Assembly (NCBI GenBank): GCA_040255465.1
Contig: JBDZVA010000001.1
Coordinates: 620,001 to 684,000, forward strand
DNA length: 64,000 nt
Direction of reading: 5' to 3'
From: UBA5793 sp040255465
GTDB taxonomy: Bacteria; Planctomycetota; Phycisphaerae; Phycisphaerales; UBA5793
Shown piece after piece: positions 62,790-64,000 of the stretch. How positions within the stretch are numbered: position 1 is the stretch's first letter; each line of letters opens with the position of its first letter. The notes under the pieces were generated by a model. The model saw only the letters and a list, made by a program, of their open reading frames with translations. It did no database searches and was not told the origin of the DNA. A program made the position numbers and the translations under genes.

Positions 62790-63521
62790 TCACTTCGCCA
62801 GTTCGACGATCCGCTGGAGCATGAGGTCAATGCGGTTGAACGCGGCCGACAGATCCCAGTGCTGGCGCAACCGGTCGCCGCAGGTGTTGCTGATCACGCG
62901 AACTTCGGCGCAGCGGTGAACCCCCATGCGATGCGCCGCAAGCAGGACCGCCGCGCCTTCCATCGCCTCGGCTCGCGCGCCGGTCTGCGAAGCCACCGCG
63001 GCCGCCGCGCGATCCGTGCCGCTGCACCGCGCCACCGTCGCCACCACGCCCCGTTCGACGCCCTGACCGATCGAACCGGCGAGCACATCGAGCAGGGCCG
63101 CGTCAGGTCGGACTCGATTGCCATCGCACCACGGTTCATCGCCAAGCGGAAACTCCAGCGCGCTCATATCGGCCGGTCCGTCGGGCAGATCGATGCCTTC
63201 CTCGGCAAATACAGAGTGCGTCGCCAGCACCACGTCGCCGACCGACAGCTCGCTCCCATGCAGAGCGCCGGCAACGCCGACGTTGAGCACCGCGGCATAG
63301 CGGCGAAGCGTCAGAGCCTGCACCGTCGCGCCCGCGGCGTTCGCCCGCCCGATGCCGCTGAGCGCCACCGTCACTTTCGGGTTGACCGGGATGATGGGCC
63401 AGCCGATGCGAGCGCCGGTCGTCGGCGCTTCCGTCGAACCCGGCAGCAGGCAGCGCACTTCATCCCGCACCGCAGCGACGATGAGCAGGGGGGCCAGCGA
63501 TGTCGGCGAAGTTGAGGTCAT
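62790..63521 (-). CDS. mqnB: Futalosine hydrolase
   Basis: A 243-residue nucleoside-phosphorylase-fold hydrolase that splits futalosine to dehypoxanthine futalosine and hypoxanthine in menaquinone synthesis. Motifs: AAVRDEVRCLLPG, ALSGIGRANAA, LNVGVAGALHGSELSVGDVV, AEAMEGAAVLLAA (Met-Glu at the ribose site), RVISNTCGDR. Menaquinone is thus made by the MqnB route. It overlaps prfA by 1 nt (TGATG), so they are co-translated. Confidence 0.88.
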   Translation of the reverse strand: MTSTSPTSLAPLLIVAAVRDEVRCLLPGSTEAPTTGARIGWPIIPVNPKVTVALSGIGRANAAGATVQALTLRRYAAVLNVGVAGALHGSELSVGDVVLATHSVFAEEGIDLPDGPADMSALEFPLGDEPWCDGNRVRPDAALLDVLAGSIGQGVERGVVATVARCSGTDRAAAAVASQTGARAEAMEGAAVLLAAHRMGVHRCAEVRVISNTCGDRLRQHWDLSAAFNRIDLMLQRIVELAK

Positions 63522-64000
63522 CAGGCGTTCCCCAGGTTGGCGAGGCGTTGGGCCATGTCGTTCTCGATCAGCGCCGACACCACGGGCTCAAGTTCGCCCT
63601 CGAGCACCCGGCCGAGGTTGAAACTCTGATTGATCCGATGATCGACGACCAGGTTCTCTTTGTATCGGTACGTCCGGATCTTCTCTGCACGCCCGCCCGA
63701 GCCGATCATCGCCACGCGCTGCTCATCGCGCTGTTTGCGGGCCTCGTCGAGCTTGCGCTCGTACAGACGGGCGCGAAGCAGTTTCCACGCCTTCTCGCGG
63801 TTCTGCTGCTGGCTCTTGGATTCCTGCATGCGGACTTCGATGCCGGTCGGCAAGTGGATGAGATGCACGGCCGTGGCGACCTTGTTCACGTTCTGCCCGC
63901 CGGGCCCCTGCGCCGTGGTGATGGAGACTTTGACTTCCTCGGGATCGATTTCAAGTTCGATCTCCTCAGGCTCAGGCAGCACCGCGACGGTTGCGGTCGA
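63521..64000 (-). CDS. prfA: Peptide chain release factor 1, 3' part (cut by window end)
   Basis: The C-terminal 159 residues of RF1 (GGQ motif in AQGPGGQNVNKVATAVHLIH; QESKSQQQNREKAWKLLRAR; GSGGRAEKIRTYRYKENLVV; DHRINQSFNLGRVLEGELE). The open frame runs off the window edge through STATVAVLPEPEE, so the gene begins outside. RF1 ends translation at UAA/UAG. The stop codon overlaps the mqnB start. Confidence 0.9.
   Translation of the reverse strand, partial: STATVAVLPEPEEIELEIDPEEVKVSITTAQGPGGQNVNKVATAVHLIHLPTGIEVRMQESKSQQQNREKAWKLLRARLYERKLDEARKQRDEQRVAMIGSGGRAEKIRTYRYKENLVVDHRINQSFNLGRVLEGELEPVVSALIENDMAQRLANLGNA

Overview
The window is about 64 kb of GC-rich chromosome that looks like Planctomycetota, most likely class Phycisphaerae. 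The evidence is the mix of PEP-CTERM-type secreted proteins, a prepilin-like protein with a signature FTLIELLVV helix, futalosine hydrolase (menaquinone by the MqnB route), an EF-P with a TPGN loop, a full Mrp antiporter, a K+-dependent-type membrane pyrophosphatase and a family of secreted proteins sharing C-terminal modules. This assignment is from family knowledge, not from a search. No rRNA, tRNA or CRISPR array was seen.

Layout. 0-15.5 kb: housekeeping genes (BtuF-like binding protein, acetyl-CoA synthetase, TilS, a LolD/FtsX-type ABC pair, ribosomal protein S1, flavin reductase, epimerase), interrupted at 5.05-5.78 kb by a small transposase-like gene bounded by a 26-bp inverted repeat (a REPtron-like unit). 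15.8-20.3 kb: an intact phage-type head module (portal, scaffold-like, SU10-type major capsid protein, connector-like, small membrane protein). 20.3-34.6 kb: host genes (lipoprotein, EF-P, transglutaminase-like protein, cysteine desulfurase with an in-frame palindromic insertion, mrpABCDEFG, NYN nuclease, PEP-CTERM protein) and a DUF3800 gene. 34.7-40.3 kb: a second phage-type module made of a LexA/CI-like S24 repressor divergent from an operon encoding an HTH protein, ABC ATPase, GNAT, ParB-like protein, terminase-small-like protein and a complete terminase large subunit. 40.3-64 kb: membrane proteins, a hyperacidic protein, S21, membrane pyrophosphatase, two Hsp20 genes, a TonB-like protein, PdxA, several secreted proteins, CtpA, TsaD, GGQ-domain protein, PilZ protein, UvrB-motif protein, a sigma-70 factor, HscB, futalosine hydrolase and the 3' part of prfA.

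The most notable feature is the pair of phage-derived modules. All frames are open and catalytic residues of the terminase are present, yet tail, lysis-enzyme and integrase genes are absent and about 14 kb of host genes lie between the two modules. Joining the right module's end (terminase) to the left module's start (portal) would restore normal phage gene order, so the two may be parts of one domesticated, gene-transfer-agent-like or satellite-like packaging system controlled by an SOS-type repressor. That is inference.

A second theme is transcription: many genes, on both strands, have a TATCAT/TATGAT/TACCAT-type -10 hexamer exactly 5-8 nt before the start codon, which predicts leaderless mRNAs.
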